DNA of 64,000 nucleotides from Rhodovulum robiginosum (GTDB lineage Bacteria > Pseudomonadota > Alphaproteobacteria > Rhodobacterales > Rhodobacteraceae). The notes under the pieces are model-generated. The model saw only the letters and a program-made list of their open reading frames with translations. It was not told where the DNA came from and made no database searches. Positions within the stretch are counted from its first letter, which is position 1; each line of letters opens with the position of its first letter. A program made the translations under genes and the position numbers. Positions 61,696 through 64,000 of the stretch are shown here, piece by piece. The stretch is taken from contig NZ_RWGU01000040.1 in NCBI RefSeq assembly GCF_003944755.1, positions 49,438 to 113,437 on the forward strand, read 5' to 3'.

Positions 61696-62808
61696 TTAGT
61701 AAACCACCACCGCACGGATGCTTTCGCCCGCATGCATCAGATCGAACCCCTTGTTGATCTCGTCCAGCGTCAGGGTGTGGGTAATCATCGGGTCGATCTC
61801 GATCTTGCCCTGCATATACCAGTCGACGATCTTGGGCACGTCGGTTCGGCCGCGCGCGCCGCCGAAGGCGGTGCCTTTCCAGGTGCGCCCGGTCACCAGC
61901 TGGAAGGGGCGGGTGGCGATCTCGGCCCCGGCGGGGGCCACGCCGATGATGATGCTCTCGCCCCAGCCCTTGTGGGCGCATTCCAGCGCCGCGCGCATCA
62001 CGCCCACATTGCCGGTGGCGTCGAAGGTGTAATCGGCGCCGCCCTTGGTAAGCTCTACCAGGTAGGGCACCAAATCGCCCTCCACCTCGGAGGGGTTCAC
62101 GAAATCGGTCATGCCGAACCGTTCGGCAATTTCGCGTTTGCCGGGGTTGAGGTCGACGCCGACGATCTGGTCGGCCCCGATCAGCCTGAGCCCCTGGATG
62201 ACATTGAGACCGATGCCGCCGAGACCGAAGACCACGGCGCGGCAGCCCGGTTCGGCCTTGGCGGTATTGATCACCGCGCCAACGCCGGTGGTCACGCCGC
62301 AGCCGATGTAGCAGACCTTGTCGAAGGGCGCGTCGGGCCGGATCTTCGCCAGCGCGATCTCGGGCAGGACCGTGTAGTTGGAAAAGGTCGACGTGCCCAT
62401 GTAATGCAGGATCGGATCGCCATCGAGCGTGGTAAACCGCGAGGTGCCGTCGGGCATCACCCCCTGCCCCTGCGTCGAGCGGATCGACTGGCAGAGGTTG
62501 GTCTTGGGGTTCAGGCAGTATTCGCATTCCCGGCATTCGGGCGTGTAGAGCGGGATGACGTGGTCGCCCTTTTTCACGCTTGTGACGCCCGGGCCGGTAT
62601 CGACCACCACGCCCGCGCCCTCATGCCCCAGGATCGCGGGAAACAGCCCCTCGGGGTCGGCGCCCGAGAGGGTGAATTCATCGGTATGGCAGATGCCGGT
62701 GGCCTTGATCTCGACCAGCACCTCGCCCTCGCGGGGGCCGTCGAGATCGACCTCGGTCACCTCCAGCGGCTTGCCGGCCTGCCAGGCCACGGCTGCACGG
62801 GTTCTCAT
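61696..62808 (-). CDS. adhI: S-(hydroxymethyl)glutathione dehydrogenase (class III alcohol dehydrogenase)
   Basis: A 370-residue zinc NAD-dependent dehydrogenase of class III (FrmA/AdhI), oxidising the formaldehyde-glutathione adduct; it also reduces S-nitrosoglutathione. Catalytic zinc: Cys in [15 protein letters not shown] and a later Cys in GCGVTTG. Structural zinc: [17 protein letters not shown]. Rossmann loop: [11 protein letters not shown]. No gfa or frmB gene is adjacent. Confidence 0.96.
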   Translation of the reverse strand: MRTRAAVAWQAGKPLEVTEVDLDGPREGEVLVEIKATGICHTDEFTLSGADPEGLFPAILGHEGAGVVVDTGPGVTSVKKGDHVIPLYTPECRECEYCLNPKTNLCQSIRSTQGQGVMPDGTSRFTTLDGDPILHYMGTSTFSNYTVLPEIALAKIRPDAPFDKVCYIGCGVTTGVGAVINTAKAEPGCRAVVFGLGGIGLNVIQGLRLIGADQIVGVDLNPGKREIAERFGMTDFVNPSEVEGDLVPYLVELTKGGADYTFDATGNVGVMRAALECAHKGWGESIIIGVAPAGAEIATRPFQLVTGRTWKGTAFGGARGRTDVPKIVDWYMQGKIEIDPMITHTLTLDEINKGFDLMHAGESIRAVVVY

Positions 62809-62881
62809 GCGCTCTCCTCCCTGTTCACTGGGGCGAGAATGGGGCAAAGACCGGGACCGTGCAACGGTCGGGACGCGGGCG

Positions 62882-63334
62882 TCAATCCTTCGTGCGATAG
62901 TCGTCGTGGCACGACTTGCACGCGCTGCCGAGATCCATCAGCGAGGCCCTCAATGCGTCGGGCGTGCCGACATCCGCCGCCTCGGCCCGGGTCTGGAGCG
63001 TCTCGGCCTTGGCGGTGAAATCGTCGAAATCCTCCCAGATGGCGGGTTTGGCGGTCGATTCGGGGTCGTCGGCCTGCATCTCGAAAAGCGCCGGCACCTC
63101 GGTGGCTTGCTCGGCGATGGCGGCGCTGGCGGCGCTGGCCACGTCGGGGTCGAAGCCGCGCTCGCCCTTTGCCATCTCGCTGATGATCTTCATGTTCTTG
63201 CCGATCTTGTCCATCGCCTCCTGGCGCGCCTTGACCGTCGGGTCGGTGGCGTCGGCAGCCTGGGCCAGGGGTGCGGCCAGCGCGGCGGCCGCGATCAGCG
63301 CGGCGGGGAAGATACGGGTCATGGTCATTGGCAT
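62882..63334 (-). CDS. Cytochrome c' (class II)
   Basis: A 150-residue periplasmic four-helix-bundle cytochrome. A signal peptide ends near AQAAD (about residue 27), and the heme site CKSCHDDYR lies at the C-terminus as in cytochromes c'. Class II cytochromes bind NO or CO. Beside class III ADH, which also handles nitrosoglutathione, an NO-detoxification link is possible but inferred. A second ATG two codons in could be the start. Confidence 0.9.
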   Translation of the reverse strand: MPMTMTRIFPAALIAAAALAAPLAQAADATDPTVKARQEAMDKIGKNMKIISEMAKGERGFDPDVASAASAAIAEQATEVPALFEMQADDPESTAKPAIWEDFDDFTAKAETLQTRAEAADVGTPDALRASLMDLGSACKSCHDDYRTKD

Positions 63335-63434
63335 GTCCTCCTGTTGGGTGCGGGCAGGGTAGACCGGATGGGCCTCGGACAGGGGTCACATCGTCGTCAG
63401 CGCCTCGACTCGCGCCGCAGCGGCCTGCTATATG

Positions 63435-63449
63435 GAACATATAGTGAAC
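63435..63449. promoter_or_regulatory. LexA (SOS) box, alphaproteobacterial type
   Basis: GAAC-ATATAGT-GAAC is exactly the GAAC-N7-GAAC (GTTC-N7-GTTC) direct repeat used by alphaproteobacterial LexA. It lies 13 bases before the preferred imuB start and covers the alternative ATG at 63432, which argues for the 63462 start. Confidence 0.85.
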
Positions 63450-63461
63450 ATACAGGCCGCC

Positions 63462-64000
63462 ATGCCCGCCCGCCGTATCCTGTCGCTGTGGTTTCCCCGC
63501 CTCGCCGCCGAGCGTCTTCAGCGCGCGGCGCGCGGACTGCCGCCCGGGCCGCTGGCGGTGCTGGCCGAGGAAAACGGCGCCGAGGTGATCGCCGCACTCT
63601 CGGCCGAGGCCGAGGCGGCGGGGCTTTACCCCGGCCAGCGGTTCAGGGATGCCTGCGCGATCTGCCCGGCGCTCGTCACCCGCATGGCCGACCCCGCCGC
63701 CGAGGCCGCCTTTCTGACCGGCCTCAGGCGCTGGGCGGCCAAGTTCTCGCCCTGGGTCGCCGAAGAGCCGCCCGATGCGCTGGTGATCGACATCACGGGC
63801 TGCGCGCATCTGTTCGGGGGCGAAGAGGCGCTGATGGCGCAGGTCCAGGAGGACTGCGCAGGCCTGGGGCTGAGCGTGCGGGCGGGGCTGGCCGATACCC
63901 GCGGCGCGGCCTGGGCGCTGGCGCGCTATGCCGGGCGGCGGGCCGCCCCCCACCGCAGCGGCGACGCCATCGCGCAAGAGGCCCGCGCGACCCGCGCCCG
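63462..64000 (+). CDS. imuB: ImuB-type DNA polymerase Y family protein, partial
   Basis: The first 179 codons of a Y-family polymerase-like protein; the gene runs off the window. MPARRILSLWFPRLAAER, the palm segment PPDALVIDITGCAHLFGGE and RAGLADTRGAAWALAR are the ImuB pattern. ImuB acts with ImuA and DnaE2 in error-prone translesion synthesis and lacks full catalytic residues. A LexA box lies directly upstream and no imuA precedes it here. An alternative ATG at 63432 would overlap the LexA box. Confidence 0.88.
   Translation, partial: MPARRILSLWFPRLAAERLQRAARGLPPGPLAVLAEENGAEVIAALSAEAEAAGLYPGQRFRDACAICPALVTRMADPAAEAAFLTGLRRWAAKFSPWVAEEPPDALVIDITGCAHLFGGEEALMAQVQEDCAGLGLSVRAGLADTRGAAWALARYAGRRAAPHRSGDAIAQEARATRA

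Overview
The window is high-GC, densely packed DNA from an alphaproteobacterium. The order Rhodobacterales (Roseobacter/Rhodobacter group) is the best guess. The grounds are the gene string murA / DUF2948 / hisD / UPF0262 / low-Mr phosphatase / infA / maf / RNase G-like / yacG / tRNA-Phe, TRAP transporters, FnrL-type boxes and an alphaproteobacterial LexA box (GAAC-N7-GAAC). No rRNA, CRISPR array or complete prophage was seen. Most adjacent same-strand genes overlap by 1-4 bases (ATGA, GTGA, TGATG), so they are probably translationally coupled.

Layout. (1) 0.4-10.8 kb is a phosphorus block: Nudix hydrolase, PiT phosphate transporter, a DeoR-type repressor followed by a Phn-type ABC importer (phnD, phnC, two phnE) and a HAD-IIA phosphatase, then a Na+/phosphate symporter with a PhoU-like tail and a PPK2 polyphosphate kinase. 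(2) 10.8-17.0 kb looks like accessory DNA next to tRNA-Phe: an IS256-type transposase remnant, a histidine kinase/OmpR regulator pair, an RTX Ca2+-binding protein with a long Asp-rich repeat, and a tyrosine integrase truncated exactly at a 26-bp inverted repeat. (3) 17.0-25.7 kb is a housekeeping string with two insertions (a cytochrome c with an FNR-type box; a GNAT/carbon-nitrogen hydrolase pair), ending at tRNA-Thr. (4) 25.9-29.8 kb is a TRAP transporter whose small permease carries a large extra N-terminal part. (5) 30-35.8 kb holds an acyl-CoA ligase, a BON-LysM protein, an ABC exporter, selD and tRNA-Gly. (6) 35.9-37.8 kb pairs a PdxY/PdxK-like kinase with a TIM-barrel/methylglyoxal-synthase fusion. 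(7) 37.9-42 kb holds a second acyl-CoA ligase, a protein resembling an M48 peptidase without HExxH, and a SPOR protein. (8) 42-46.5 kb is a nucleoside salvage operon, cdd-deoA-deoB-add-upp. (9) 46.8-51.8 kb holds prpE and a hybrid kinase/NtrC-type regulator pair. (10) 51.8-58.1 kb holds nadK, glyA, an esterase, cytochrome b561, a DsrE-like periplasmic protein, a cupin and three related mini membrane proteins, with an FNR-geometry palindrome in the middle. (11) 58.1-64 kb holds repeats, lepA, acylphosphatase, a NYN-LOTUS protein, glutathione-dependent formaldehyde dehydrogenase, a c'-type cytochrome, and the start of an SOS-type imuB that runs off the window.

The observations I would follow first are: the PdxY-like kinase plus TIM-barrel/MgsA fusion; the ATGA-type direct repeats shared by the two-component genes and the RTX gene; the palindrome at the integrase break; the RNase G-like gene ending where yacG supplies a CPxC; and the FNR and LexA boxes. 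Functions come from motifs recognised by eye. No database search was run.
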